A DNA stretch of 64,000 nucleotides from an uncultured Methylocystaceae bacterium (GTDB taxonomy: Bacteria > Pseudomonadota > Alphaproteobacteria > Rhizobiales > Beijerinckiaceae). Every line of letters starts with the position of its first letter. Position 1 is the stretch's first letter. The stretch covers positions 27,146 to 91,145 of the forward strand of contig CAIQCB010000059.1 in the NCBI GenBank assembly GCA_903870245.1. Direction: 5' to 3'. Below the pieces are notes generated by a model, which was not told where the DNA came from, made no database searches, and was given only the letters and a program-made list of their open reading frames with translations. The position numbers and the translations under genes are program-made. Of the stretch, positions 38,874 through 48,177 are shown piece after piece.

Positions 38874-40153
38874 CGCAGGCCGGGCGCGTCGAGCCGCGCG
38901 AGGTAGGGTTCGATCGCCGCAACGGTCGCACGGGCGGCGCCACCAAGTTTTTCGACGCTTGTTGCGGCGGCGCGTCCCATTCGGCGCAGTGTCGCTGGCT
39001 CCGTCAGCAGAACCTGTATGGCGCGCGCCAGTGCGGCGGCGTCATCGACCTGGGCTGCGCCCTTGACGGCGTCGAGCGTAGCGTAAACCTGAGAGAAATT
39101 GCCGACATGCGGTCCATGCAGAACGGCGCAGCCGCATTGCGCCGGTTCGATGGGATTTTGCCCGCCACCCGGCGCGACCAGCGATTTGCCCATGAAAACC
39201 ATGCTGGCGCTGCGAAAAACAACGCCCAGCTCTCCGATAGAATCATAAATGTAAACTTGTGTGTCCTGCATTGGAGCGCTGACCACGGATCGCCTTGCGG
39301 ACGACAGTCCCCGCGTCCCGGCGCGCTCGGCGAGGAGGCCGCCGCGTTCGGGATGACGCGGCGCGATCAGGGTTAGCAGCGTCGGCAGCCGTTGCGACAG
39401 CAGCGTATGGGCGTCAAGAATTGCCGCCTCTTCCTCTGGATGGGTGGAAACGGCGGCCCAGACGGGTCGTGGACCGATGGCGGCGACGAAGGCGGCGAGC
39501 TGCGCCGCGTCCACCCGGGGAGACGGCGCGTCGAATTTGAGGTTGCCGGCGACTCGCACGTTCGGAGCGCCAAGTGTCCGAAAACGTTCGGCGTTATCTG
39601 CGTCCTGCGCCAGGCAAAGATCGATGGCGCCGAAAATCCGGCGCGCTGTCTTCGGCCAACGGCCCCATCGCGCAGCCGAGGTTTCCGAAATCCGGGCGTT
39701 GGCCAGCACCAACGGCGTTCGTCGTTGGCGCAGTCCCGCAATCATATTTGGCCAGAGCTCCGACTCGGCGAAAATCGCGACGGCGGGACGCCAGTGGTCC
39801 AGAAAAGTCTCGATGAATCGTGGCGAGTCGAGCGGAGCGAATTGATGAACGGCGCCGACAGGCAATCGTGGGGCGAGCGTGTGCGCCGAGGTAACGGTTC
39901 CTGTCGTAACCAGCATTTCGAGGCCCTGTTGCGCCAGTCGGTCGACGAGCGGCAGCAGAGATAACCCTTCGCCCAGACTGGCGCCATGCAACCAAATCAG
40001 AGGACCCTCGATGCGCGGGCGCGAAGCTTGGCCCATGCGTTCGCCAAGACGCTCACGATCCTCCTTGCCCCGTGCGGCCCGCCAGTTCAGCGCCGGGGGG
40101 ACGAGAGGCGTCGCGATCAGCGTGGCGAAGCGATAAAGTTCAAGTAACGGCAT
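38870..40153 (-). CDS. waaA: Kdo transferase WaaA (KdtA)
   Basis: 427 residues. N-terminal membrane anchor (LLELYRFATLIATPLVPPAL), then the Kdo-transferase fold: WLHGASLGEG, ESELWPNMIAGL, GNLKFDAP, APRHPERG and GGQNPIEPAQCG. It attaches Kdo to lipid A precursor at the cytoplasmic face. I chose ATG at 40153; an in-frame GTG at 40177 would add eight residues. The gene is preceded by DUF4170 and cysQ and followed by lpxK, an order seen across Hyphomicrobiales. Confidence 0.94.
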   Translation of the reverse strand: MPLLELYRFATLIATPLVPPALNWRAARGKEDRERLGERMGQASRPRIEGPLIWLHGASLGEGLSLLPLVDRLAQQGLEMLVTTGTVTSAHTLAPRLPVGAVHQFAPLDSPRFIETFLDHWRPAVAIFAESELWPNMIAGLRQRRTPLVLANARISETSAARWGRWPKTARRIFGAIDLCLAQDADNAERFRTLGAPNVRVAGNLKFDAPSPRVDAAQLAAFVAAIGPRPVWAAVSTHPEEEAAILDAHTLLSQRLPTLLTLIAPRHPERGGLLAERAGTRGLSSARRSVVSAPMQDTQVYIYDSIGELGVVFRSASMVFMGKSLVAPGGGQNPIEPAQCGCAVLHGPHVGNFSQVYATLDAVKGAAQVDDAAALARAIQVLLTEPATLRRMGRAAATSVEKLGGAARATVAAIEPYLARLDAPGLR

Positions 40154-40266
40154 ATTATAAAGATGGCGGCGCGACACGGACGCCGCCGTCCCGCTCCTTA
40201 CCCGCTCCCTGAATTACGATTCGGAGAGCAGTTTCGTCGACAAAGCCGGCGAATTTGCGAAGACTG

Positions 40267-40509
40267 CTAAAGAGCCTCGTGGTCGGGATCAAGCAGGCGG
40301 TGCAGATGCACGACGAAATAGCGCATATGCGCATTGTCGACCGTCGAATGCGCTTTCGCCTTCCATGCTGCGAGGGCGCTGTCGTTATCTTGAAAGATGC
40401 CGACAATGTCGAGTTTGGACGGATCGCGGAAGGCGACGCCGTCGAGCGACTCAAGCTCGCCGCCAAACACGAGATGCAGCAGTTGTGTTTCCTTCTTCGC
40501 GGTAGTCAT
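40267..40509 (-). CDS. DUF4170 protein
   Basis: 80 residues, no signal peptide or membrane segment. The sequence opens with a Thr/Lys-rich start and contains LVFGGEL and DIVGIFQDNDSALAAWKAKAH, matching the small DUF4170 family that usually lies between cysQ and waaA. Its ATG overlaps the cysQ stop (ATGA). Function unknown. Confidence 0.85.
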   Translation of the reverse strand: MTTAKKETQLLHLVFGGELESLDGVAFRDPSKLDIVGIFQDNDSALAAWKAKAHSTVDNAHMRYFVVHLHRLLDPDHEAL

Positions 40510-41333
40510 GAATAAAACGGCTCCCTTGATAATGCGCGCGCCAGTGCGACGGCGTCGTCGATCAGCGATTTCGCCGCTGCAATCAGCGCGCCACGCGTGA
40601 GGCTCGGGCGATTATAGATCATCGGCGCGCGTCCCGCCTCCGTCAGCATGGCGCCGGCCTCGGCGAGAATGATATCCGCTGCGGCGATGTCCCAGTCGCG
40701 CGAATTCGGCGTCGTGAAAACGAGATCGTGGCGGTTGGCGGCGATGTCGACCAGTCGCAGCGCCAGCGACGGCACGCGCGGCGCAATGACGAATTTCTGC
40801 GGCGCTGTCTCGATCTGGTCATGCATGGCGCGCGGGACGATTACGGTCGCGCCTTCAAGCGATGCGCGCTGGGAAACAACCAGCGGGACCCCATTGAGGA
40901 AGGCGCCGAGCCCGGTTGCGCCGCTAAAGGTTTGTTGCAAGGCCGGGGCATGGACAACGCCAGCGACCGGGCGACCCGCCTCGACCAGCGCGATTGAGAT
41001 CGCCCAGCGCGCGTCGCCGCGGGCAAAGGCGGAGGTGCCGTCGATCGGGTCGACGACAAAAAGACTTCGTTGCGATAACCGCGCGGCGGTATCGGTCGTT
41101 TCCTCGGACAACCAGCCAGCCTGCGGCGCGAGCCGCTGCGCCTCGGCGTGCAGAAATCGGTCTACGGCGAGATCGGCTTCCGTAACCGGCGAGCCGCCAT
41201 TTTTGTAGGTGACGGCGGCCGTCGTGCGTTCTCCCGGCCGGAAATGGGCCAGCGCGATGTCTCCGGCTCGCCGCGCCGCAGCTTCGAGGCGCGGCAAGAG
41301 CTCGGCCATTCCTTCGGGGTTGGTTATGTGCAT
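40506..41333 (-). CDS. cysQ: CysQ-like 3'(2'),5'-bisphosphate nucleotidase
   Basis: 275 residues, inositol-monophosphatase superfamily. Metal-binding blocks are GSPVTEADLAVD, VVDPIDGTSAFA and SRDWDIAAADIILAEAGA. CysQ removes the 3'-phosphate of PAP in sulfate assimilation. The frame runs upstream to a TTG (41396), but ATG at 41333 or 41309 fits the family length; I took the first. The downstream DUF4170 and waaA are on the same strand. Confidence 0.88.
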   Translation of the reverse strand: MHITNPEGMAELLPRLEAAARRAGDIALAHFRPGERTTAAVTYKNGGSPVTEADLAVDRFLHAEAQRLAPQAGWLSEETTDTAARLSQRSLFVVDPIDGTSAFARGDARWAISIALVEAGRPVAGVVHAPALQQTFSGATGLGAFLNGVPLVVSQRASLEGATVIVPRAMHDQIETAPQKFVIAPRVPSLALRLVDIAANRHDLVFTTPNSRDWDIAAADIILAEAGAMLTEAGRAPMIYNRPSLTRGALIAAAKSLIDDAVALARALSREPFYS

Positions 41334-41553
41334 TGCAAAAAGACTAGGCGAGCCAGGCGCCTGCCGCAAGGCGAGCGTGCGGAAGAAATCGATCAAATTT
41401 GATGGATTTCGTATTCGTGGCGTTCATGAAGATCCGCGAATGTGGCTGCTGGAGCTATGATTTACGCCTGATTCACCTCGCTTGTTAGCATCTTGTCGGC
41501 GCCTGCCGGGCAAGATCGGCGCATCAAAAAACGCGCGCTACGGGAATTGGCTC

Positions 41554-42087
41554 ATGTCACAGGCGTCAAGGCAACCTCAAGGAACAAGCGTCGGCGAGCG
41601 GCTGCTGACCCAGCGGGATCGTCGCGCCGATGGCGGCGCGCGCCGTGTGCGGGTTACGCGCTGCGATATTTTCATCGCCCGTCGATTCGGCGGCGTGGCG
41701 ATGATGATCTCATCGCCCGTCGAGGCCTATCGCGGCGTCAGTCTGGTTGCAGCGACCGACGCGCAGGGCGACACCCTCTATCGATTGGCCCTGGTTCACC
41801 GCGACGCCGATCTCGACATCTTTCTGGGCGACTTCCGCGACGGCGCCGACGCCCAGGCTTCCTGGTCGGACTGGGCGGCCTGGTTCGATCTTGCCCGACT
41901 GGCCATGCACGACGGGGAGTGGGTTTCGGTCGAGGCGCCCGCCGGGAAGCGCTCGACCGCTGAGCGACGTCATCCGACGTCGATTGCCCGGCGCCGCGTC
42001 TCATTGTTTCCACGCAGAATGACTGGCGAGGCGCTCAGGCTCTCGGGAGTTTTCCCAAATCCGAGGGAGATCGCCGGTAACGAATGA
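41554..42087 (+). CDS. DUF6101 family protein
   Basis: 177 residues, no signal peptide. The Arg-rich start and the block VTRCDIFIARRFGGVAMM, followed by LALVHRDADLDIFLGDF and WAAWFDLARL, match what I recall of DUF6101, found in Hyphomicrobiales. Function unknown. Start ATG at 41554 with CGGGAA upstream. It is divergent from cysQ and its stop is followed by the palindromic region before the TonB receptor. Confidence 0.65.
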   Translation: MSQASRQPQGTSVGERLLTQRDRRADGGARRVRVTRCDIFIARRFGGVAMMISSPVEAYRGVSLVAATDAQGDTLYRLALVHRDADLDIFLGDFRDGADAQASWSDWAAWFDLARLAMHDGEWVSVEAPAGKRSTAERRHPTSIARRRVSLFPRRMTGEALRLSGVFPNPREIAGNE

Positions 42088-42164
42088 GGGGCCGCCGGCC
42101 TCAATTCCGCCGTTTTCGGTTCGGGGAAGGGGCGGTCAGCCCGTCCCACAGCTTTTTGATGCAA

Positions 42165-42189
42165 TTTTTCGGGAAGTTTTCCCGAAAAA
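42165..42189. promoter_or_regulatory. Perfect 11-bp inverted repeat upstream of the TonB receptor
   Basis: TTTTTCGGGAA-GTT-TTCCCGAAAAA. No T run follows, so it is not a normal terminator; it shares the core CGGGAA/TTCCCG with a second palindrome 66 bp downstream. Suggested operator, unproven. Confidence 0.4.
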
Positions 42190-42250
42190 GGCCGGAAAAA
42201 AAGGAACTGTTACCTGCCTGCAACATGCTGATAAATTTGATTTTAATCGA

Positions 42251-42280
42251 TTGACGCGGGAATTCCCGCGCCGGCATTGT
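42251..42280 (+). promoter_or_regulatory. 16-bp palindrome overlapping a possible -35 box
   Basis: CGCGGGAATTCCCGCG (42255-42270) is perfectly self-complementary and overlaps TTGACG (42251-42256), a possible -35 element with CATTGT (42275-42280) as a weak -10. This would place an operator on the promoter of the TonB receptor gene. Confidence 0.4.
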
Positions 42281-42373
42281 GCTGGCAGTCGCGTCGCCGG
42301 GTCGCCGGTCCACGCACCGTTCATCCGATAGCTGCGCCCTTGGCGCGGCGGCGGGCAGAATGAAGGCTGTTCC

Positions 42374-45300
42374 ATGCGCAAGTTTCATCTTTCCTCCATC
42401 TCCCTTGTTGCGCTCGCCGTGGCCATGCCGGTGAAGGCGCAACAATCCTTGCCGACCATCGAAATCGGAGCGACCCCCTTGCGTTCGACGTCCCGTTCGG
42501 CCGCTCCGCGACCGTCGACGGCGCCAACCACGACAACTGCGGCTGTGTCCCGTCCGACTTCGGCGCGGCCGGGCCGGGCGACCGGCGGCGCTGGCCGCAG
42601 CGTCGCCGCCAGCGCCGCGCCTGCTGCGCGTCCTGAGTCGGCGCCGGCCGCCGCGCCCTATGTGTCGCCCCTCGTCACCTATCAGGTGCCGGCGGCGGTG
42701 CATGTTGTTGACGGCAAGGAAATCGCCAATGTGCGCAAGTTCAATCTCGGCGAGGCGCTGCAGCGTACTGCCCCTGGCGTCATCATCAACGATGTCGGCG
42801 GCAACCCTGCGTTCCCGGAATTAAATTATCGTGGTTTCAACGCCTCGCCTTTCGCCGGCGTGCCGCAGGGTCTCGCCGTGTTTCAGGGCGGCATTCGCGT
42901 CAACGAAATGTGGGGCGACACGGTCAACTGGGATTTGATCCCCAGCATCGCCATCGACCGAGTCGCGATTGAAACCGGCAACCCGCTCTACGGACTTAAC
43001 GCCATCGGCGGCGCCGTCGTGCTCGACATGAAAAACGGTTTCACCTGGCAGGGCGCCGAACTCGACGTGCGCGGCGGCTCGTTCATGCGTCGTCTGGGCA
43101 CGTTTCAGTTCGGCAAGCAGGTTGGAGATTTTGCCGTTTACGGCGCCGGCGAGGCGATGGGCGACAAGGGTTATCGTTATTTCTCGGGTTCGGGAGTCAA
43201 GCGCTTTTATGGCGACATCGGCTATAAGGCCGAGCAGGGAGAGGTCCACGCCAATGTGACGCTGGGCGGCAATCGTTTCGGCGCTTCTGGCCCGGCGCCA
43301 GTTGAAATGGTCGCCGCCGACAAAAGCGCGACTTACACCACCCCGCAGACCTATAAGAATCAGGTCGCCATGTTCGATCTGAACGCCCAGTTTCAGGTGG
43401 CGCCCAACACCAAACTCCTTGGGGACGTGCACTATCGCGGTTACAATCAGGCGCGCGTCGATGGCAATACGACAGAATTCGAATGCGAGCCGGGCGAGGC
43501 GTTTTGTGAAACCGACGCCGGCGGCATGACCAACGTCCCGAATTTCTTCACGGCGAACGGAAATGCTTTCACCAAGGGGCCGCCGCTGGGCGCCATCGAT
43601 CGCACATGGACAAAAATCAACGAAGTCGGTTTTACCACCCAGTTCAATAATACAGATCGCATCTTCGGGTTCGCCAATAAATTCACCATGGGTCTGAATC
43701 TCGAACATGGGTTCACCGATTTCAAGGCTCATCAGGAGCTTGGTTTCATCAATCCGGATTTGTGGGTGACGGGATTTAATTATTTTACTTCCGATCCTGC
43801 GGCGGGCATCACGCCCGTGCATGTCAATGTGTCGAACTATTATCTCGGCGCCTATGCGCTCGACACGCTTGAACTGACCGACAAACTTACGGCGACGGGC
43901 GGCCTGCGCTACAATCGCGCTCAGATTACATCTTTCGATAATGGGCCGGGCGGGGCGCTGAACGCAAAAAACGCCTTTGACCACATCAACCCGATGGGCG
44001 GTCTGAGTTACAAAATCACTCCTGAAATCTCGGCCTATTCGAGCTACTCTGTCGCCAACCGTGCGCCGACGCCGCTCGAATTGGGTTGTTCCGATCCCAA
44101 TCGTCCCTGCGTGATCGACGCCTTTCTGGTTGCCGATCCGCCACTGAAGCAGGTGACGTCCAACACCATCGACGTCGGCTTGCGGGGCGGCTTCAAACCT
44201 GCCGAGAAGTTTCCGAGCATGCTTGGTTTCCTGCCGGGAGCGATGCAGTGGACCGCCGGCCTCTTTCGAACCAATGTCTTTAACGACATCTTCAGCATAC
44301 CCAGCAACATCAATGGTCGAGGCTATTTCACCAACGCCGGCAACACCGTGCGTCAGGGCGTTGAACTCTCGGCGCGTTACAACGACGATCGAACGTCGGC
44401 CTATATCAACTACGCGATCACCGACGCCTATTTTAACTCGCAGAACTTTCTCGGCGCTCCGGGCAATCCAATCATGCAGGCGATCGGCGCGAATTCCGTT
44501 CTTGTGAATCCGGGGGCTCAACTCCCCTCAATCGCCAATCACAGATTCAAGACCGGTGTCGATTATGCGTTAACGAAGAAATGGAAGGTCGGCGGCGATT
44601 TCGTTTACGCCACCGGTCCCTACCTGGCGAGCGACTGGGCCAATCAATTCGGCACGCTCTCGCCCTATGGCCTGCTGAATCTGCGAACGTCATACAGGTT
44701 TCTGCCAAATGTCGAGATGTATGCGTTGATCGAGAATGTCGCCAACACACGGGCGCGCAACTTTGGCAGCCTCTTCGAGACCAACGAAATTCCCTTCATG
44801 AACTACACGAGCCCGAAAATGGTTTCGATCGGCCCGCCGACGGCCTTTTTCGCCGGCATGAAATGGGATTACGGCAGCGATCCGACTGCGACGGGCTGGA
44901 TTGCCTCGGCGAACGCGCTTTACGAAAGGGAGCGTGAGGAAGAAGCTGCGCCGGCCACGCCCAAAAAATGGGGAGGGCTCTATGTTGGTCTCAACGCCGG
45001 TTATGGCTGGGGCGCGACTACAGGGGCGAACACCACGTCTTTCGCCTCGCAGGACGACTGGGCGAATAGTGTGAACGGCAGTCTGATGTCGGCCAGCGGC
45101 GCGGAATTATACCCCTGGTCGATGTCCAACACCGGCGGCATGGCCTTGTCCAACACCGGTCTGGCCAACGTCGGTCGTAACGGCTTCATTGGCGGCGGCC
45201 AGTTCGGCTACAACTATCAAGATGAGTCCGGGGTCGTGCTCGGCGCAGAAGCCGATATTCAGGGCGCGACTTTCGGCGGCAATGGCTCCTACGCCACCGG

Positions 45301-45898
45301 CGCCATCGATGGCGCTCATTACTTTGCAGAGGATGGCGCCGAATTTGTCACGAACAGCCGCACCGCGCTCGGCGGCGGGAGCGTTTCCGCCGGAACAAAT
45401 TGGCTTGGCACTTTCCGTGGTCGGGTGGGTTACCCCATAACGCCAACAATGCTGGCCTATGGCACAGGAGGTCTGGCTTACGGCCAAATCCATGCGTCGA
45501 GCTATCACTGGACCAGCGCGCAGACACAGGACACGGCGGAAGAAGCGCCCAATCCGGTTGTGACGGACGCGTCGGCTCAACCCGGCGTCCCTGGTCTTGT
45601 GAACCGCTATTCCGGTTTCAAGGCCGGATGGGCCGCCGGCGGCGGTGTGGAGTGGATGTTCCACGACGACTGGAGCCTCAGGGCGGAGGGCATGTATTAC
45701 AACCTTGGCGCAATCGACCTGGCCTCGACGCCGGTGGTCGTGAATTGCGGCGGCGTCGCGTGCGGCGGCGTGGCTAATGGCGCGACCCTGTGGGCCAGCA
45801 ATCCTGTCACAAAAATCCAATTTGACGGGATCATCGCTCGCGCCGGCGTGAACTATCACTTCAACTGGGCGTTGGAAGGAAAAAGGGCCGCCTTCTGA
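42374..45898 (+). CDS. TonB-dependent receptor fused to a C-terminal Omp31-type barrel
   Basis: 1174 residues. Signal peptide (1-22, VKA-QQ), Ala/Pro-rich linker, plug domain (~100-215: AVHVVDGKEIANVRKFNLGEALQ, GLNAIGGAVVLDM) and a TonB-type beta-barrel ending about 835 (FFAGMKWDYG). From ~864 a second barrel begins with KKWGGLYVGLNAGYGW, and continues through GGGQFGYNYQ, GAEADIQG, GTFRGRVGYPITP and GWAAGGGVEWMFHDDWSL to RAGVNYHFNW, closely resembling the porin at 375-1208. A receptor and a complete eight-stranded-type barrel in one chain is unusual. No frameshift is visible; ATG at 42374 follows GAAGG. Ligand unknown. Confidence 0.88.
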   Translation: MRKFHLSSISLVALAVAMPVKAQQSLPTIEIGATPLRSTSRSAAPRPSTAPTTTTAAVSRPTSARPGRATGGAGRSVAASAAPAARPESAPAAAPYVSPLVTYQVPAAVHVVDGKEIANVRKFNLGEALQRTAPGVIINDVGGNPAFPELNYRGFNASPFAGVPQGLAVFQGGIRVNEMWGDTVNWDLIPSIAIDRVAIETGNPLYGLNAIGGAVVLDMKNGFTWQGAELDVRGGSFMRRLGTFQFGKQVGDFAVYGAGEAMGDKGYRYFSGSGVKRFYGDIGYKAEQGEVHANVTLGGNRFGASGPAPVEMVAADKSATYTTPQTYKNQVAMFDLNAQFQVAPNTKLLGDVHYRGYNQARVDGNTTEFECEPGEAFCETDAGGMTNVPNFFTANGNAFTKGPPLGAIDRTWTKINEVGFTTQFNNTDRIFGFANKFTMGLNLEHGFTDFKAHQELGFINPDLWVTGFNYFTSDPAAGITPVHVNVSNYYLGAYALDTLELTDKLTATGGLRYNRAQITSFDNGPGGALNAKNAFDHINPMGGLSYKITPEISAYSSYSVANRAPTPLELGCSDPNRPCVIDAFLVADPPLKQVTSNTIDVGLRGGFKPAEKFPSMLGFLPGAMQWTAGLFRTNVFNDIFSIPSNINGRGYFTNAGNTVRQGVELSARYNDDRTSAYINYAITDAYFNSQNFLGAPGNPIMQAIGANSVLVNPGAQLPSIANHRFKTGVDYALTKKWKVGGDFVYATGPYLASDWANQFGTLSPYGLLNLRTSYRFLPNVEMYALIENVANTRARNFGSLFETNEIPFMNYTSPKMVSIGPPTAFFAGMKWDYGSDPTATGWIASANALYEREREEEAAPATPKKWGGLYVGLNAGYGWGATTGANTTSFASQDDWANSVNGSLMSASGAELYPWSMSNTGGMALSNTGLANVGRNGFIGGGQFGYNYQDESGVVLGAEADIQGATFGGNGSYATGAIDGAHYFAEDGAEFVTNSRTALGGGSVSAGTNWLGTFRGRVGYPITPTMLAYGTGGLAYGQIHASSYHWTSAQTQDTAEEAPNPVVTDASAQPGVPGLVNRYSGFKAGWAAGGGVEWMFHDDWSLRAEGMYYNLGAIDLASTPVVVNCGGVACGGVANGATLWASNPVTKIQFDGIIARAGVNYHFNWALEGKRAAF

Positions 45899-46033
45899 CG
45901 CCGGGTTCCGGGTCGGAACGGCGGGACACGCCGGACTTGCCCGCCCTTGATCCGGCGGCGGAAATTTGGCATAGACATCGCCAACGTAACGCCGGGCGTT
46001 TTCCCGGCTATTATTCATTGCCGGGGAAGACCG

Positions 46034-46159
46034 ATGAAGGTTCGTAATTCGCTGAAATCTCTGCGTTCGCGCCATCGCGCCAACCAGATCGTGCGCCGCA
46101 AGGGCCGCATATACGTGATCAACAAGGTCCAGAAGCGCTACAAGGCGCGTCAGGGCTGA
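46034..46159 (+). CDS. rpmJ: 50S ribosomal protein L36 (cysteine-free type)
   Basis: 41 residues: [20 protein letters not shown], then [19 protein letters not shown]. This is the bL36 form without the zinc-binding cysteines, normal for alphaproteobacteria. Start ATG at 46034 with GGGGAAGA upstream. A small hairpin, GCCGGG/CCCGGC (45991-46008), lies in the leader. Confidence 0.95.
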   Translation: MKVRNSLKSLRSRHRANQIVRRKGRIYVINKVQKRYKARQG

Positions 46160-46180
46160 GGTCCAGAGACTTCGAAAATG

Positions 46181-46212
46181 GCCGCGCGCTTAAGGGCGTC
46201 GCGGCTTTTTTC
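46181..46212 (+). terminator. Terminator after rpmJ
   Basis: Imperfect GC-rich hairpin (GCCGCG / CGCGGC outer arms) immediately followed by TTTTTT, 21 bp past the rpmJ stop. Confidence 0.7.
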
Positions 46213-46242
46213 GTTTTGGGCTGCGCCGCCATCGACAGGCGC

Positions 46243-47193
46243 TCAGGCCCCCATCAGCGCCAGGACATGGGCGTCGACGCAGCGGCTCAGCGCCGACATG
46301 TCGTAGCCGCCTTCCAACAATGACACGAGCCGGCCGCCGCAACAGGCGTCGGCGATCTCCATCAATCTTTTGGTGACATCGCCGAAATCGATCTCACGAA
46401 GCCGCAGTCCGCCAAGCGGATCGTCCTCATGCGCGTCGAAGCCGGCCGAGACCAGAATCAGATCCGGCCGAAAACTGCGCAATCGCGGCAAAATCCTGTC
46501 GGCGAAGGCTTCGCGAAAGGCCTCGCCGCCTGAACCGGCGAAGAGCGGCGCATTAACAATGGTGCCATGTTCGCCGGTTTCGTTTGGCCCGCCGGTGCCG
46601 GGATAAAAAGGCGCCTGGTGGGTGGAGCAAAACATAACGCTCTCGTCGGTCCAGAAAATATCCTGTGTGCCGTTCCCGTGATGCACATCGAAGTCGACAA
46701 TGGCGACACGCTCGGCGCCATGGGCCGTCTGGGCGTGACGGGCGGCGACGGCGACGTTGTTAACGAAGCAGAAACCCATCGGCGAGCGTGGCCCGGCGTG
46801 ATGCCCCGGCGGCCGGGCGGCGACAAAGGCGTTGTCGGTTGCGCCAAGCATGACATCGTCTACGGCGGCGACGGCTGCGCCCGCCGCCCGCCGGATCGCC
46901 TCAAGCGTTTGCGGGTTCATCACTGTATCCGAACCGATTGGCATGTAACCTGAGGCCGGCGCGGCGGTCTCCAGCGCGTCAAGGTAATATTGCGGATGCA
47001 CGCGCAGGAGCGTCTCCTGCGGAGCCGGCGGCGCGTTGGCGATGCGATCGAGCGACTGGAATCGTTCGTTCTCCAGACCGCGCTCGATAGCGCGCAGGCG
47101 TTCCGGGCATTCGGGATGCGAGGGCCCCATCTCGTGCGCGAGACAGCCCGAATGGGAGAAAATCGCCGTTCTCACGATCCGTTTGTGCTCCAA
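46243..47193 (-). CDS. Histone-deacetylase-family (class II-like) amidohydrolase
   Basis: 316 residues. Zinc-site blocks are ARPPGHHAGP, FDVHHGNGTQDIF and SAGFDAHEDDPLGG, with CFVNNVAVAA and LEGGYD. Bacterial members remove acetyl groups from acetylpolyamines, acetoin-related compounds or proteins. Start: TTG at 47193 has AAGGA 7 bases upstream; a GTG at 47175 is an alternative closer to the family's usual N-terminus. It is a single-gene unit convergent with rpmJ. Confidence 0.9.
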   Translation of the reverse strand: MEHKRIVRTAIFSHSGCLAHEMGPSHPECPERLRAIERGLENERFQSLDRIANAPPAPQETLLRVHPQYYLDALETAAPASGYMPIGSDTVMNPQTLEAIRRAAGAAVAAVDDVMLGATDNAFVAARPPGHHAGPRSPMGFCFVNNVAVAARHAQTAHGAERVAIVDFDVHHGNGTQDIFWTDESVMFCSTHQAPFYPGTGGPNETGEHGTIVNAPLFAGSGGEAFREAFADRILPRLRSFRPDLILVSAGFDAHEDDPLGGLRLREIDFGDVTKRLMEIADACCGGRLVSLLEGGYDMSALSRCVDAHVLALMGA

Positions 47194-47409
47194 ACCCCGA
47201 TCCTTGCTGAATATTCAGGCTAAATTGCCTGCGATAAGCAAATCGATCGTTTGTGATGTGTGAATACATAAAATCACATTGTGGCGTTGATGCAACATGA
47301 GCGTGGCGCCAGGGCAACACCAAGGAAATATTGGTTCGGGATGACTCCAGCTCCACGAAAGGCGTGGTATGCGTTAGCCAAGAGATTTCGCGACACAGGA
47401 GCTAATCCT

Positions 47410-48015
47410 ATGAAATTTAAACTTGCGATTGCGGCGGCGCTGTCGGCTACGGCTCTTGCGGGTTGCTATGGCACGCGTCTGCCTGATCCGAAACTATCGG
47501 GACGCGACGCCGAATTCATGGCGCTTGCGCCAAAGGCTCAGATCCCGGCGGAATACGACCGCTATATGGTGGATTACAAGACCAGCGAGCCGGTTGGCTC
47601 TATCGTCGTCGATTCGCGCGGCCATTTCCTCTACTACATTCTGCCGGGCGGCAAGGCCGTGCGTTACGGCGTGTCGACGGGCCAGGACTCGATGGGGTGG
47701 ACCGGCCGCGCTTATGTCGGCGCCATGCAGGAATGGCCGCGCTGGAACCCGCCGAAAGACATGCTGGAGCGGTGGCCGCATCTTCAGCCGACGGCGGACG
47801 CCGGCGGTCTTCCGGGAGGGCCCGATAATCCACTCGGCTCCCGCGCGTTGTATCTTTATCAGGAAGGCCACGACACGCTGTACCGCATTCACGGCACCAA
47901 CGAGCCGGAAAAGATCGGTCAGGGCGTGTCCTCCGGATGCATTCGTATGCGCGATATCGACGCCATCGATCTCTATAACCGCGTCAAGGTCGGTACGAAA
48001 GTTGTGGTGATCTAG
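47410..48015 (+). CDS. L,D-transpeptidase (YkuD) lipoprotein
   Basis: 201 residues. A lipobox LAGC places lipidation at Cys19. The YkuD catalytic motif is present: H161 (RIHGTNEP) and C177 in SSGCIRM. It should cross-link peptidoglycan (3-3) or attach proteins to it in the periplasm; L,D-transpeptidases are prominent in polar growers of this order. Start ATG at 47410, with AGGAG upstream. The frame is open further upstream but without similarity. Confidence 0.92.
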   Translation: MKFKLAIAAALSATALAGCYGTRLPDPKLSGRDAEFMALAPKAQIPAEYDRYMVDYKTSEPVGSIVVDSRGHFLYYILPGGKAVRYGVSTGQDSMGWTGRAYVGAMQEWPRWNPPKDMLERWPHLQPTADAGGLPGGPDNPLGSRALYLYQEGHDTLYRIHGTNEPEKIGQGVSSGCIRMRDIDAIDLYNRVKVGTKVVVI

Positions 48016-48031
48016 CAAACTCCTGACGAGG

Positions 48032-48064
48032 CCCTGTCCCTGCCCGGGGTTGGGAGGGACAGGG
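48032..48064 (+). terminator. Hairpin after the L,D-transpeptidase gene
   Basis: Perfect CCCTGTCCCT / AGGGACAGGG repeat with a 13-nt loop, 17 bp past the stop codon. No T run follows, so termination efficiency is uncertain. Confidence 0.5.
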
Positions 48065-48177
48065 GGCGTGGTGTGAAAAAATTAGCGCCTAAAGTTGTTT
48101 CCAGCGTCCGACCTTCAGTCTTTGTTTCCGATTTTCACCGATAAGATTCTCGCCATCAGGCAAGGGAGTTCGACTTT

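Noticed and set aside
42165..42189. Rho-independent terminator for the DUF6101 gene
   Set aside because: The stem is good, but A rather than T follows it on either strand, so it does not look like an intrinsic terminator.
42821..44521. 566-codon open frame antisense to the TonB receptor
   Set aside because: The sense strand carries clear plug and barrel motifs; the antisense product is Arg/Val-rich with no known domain.
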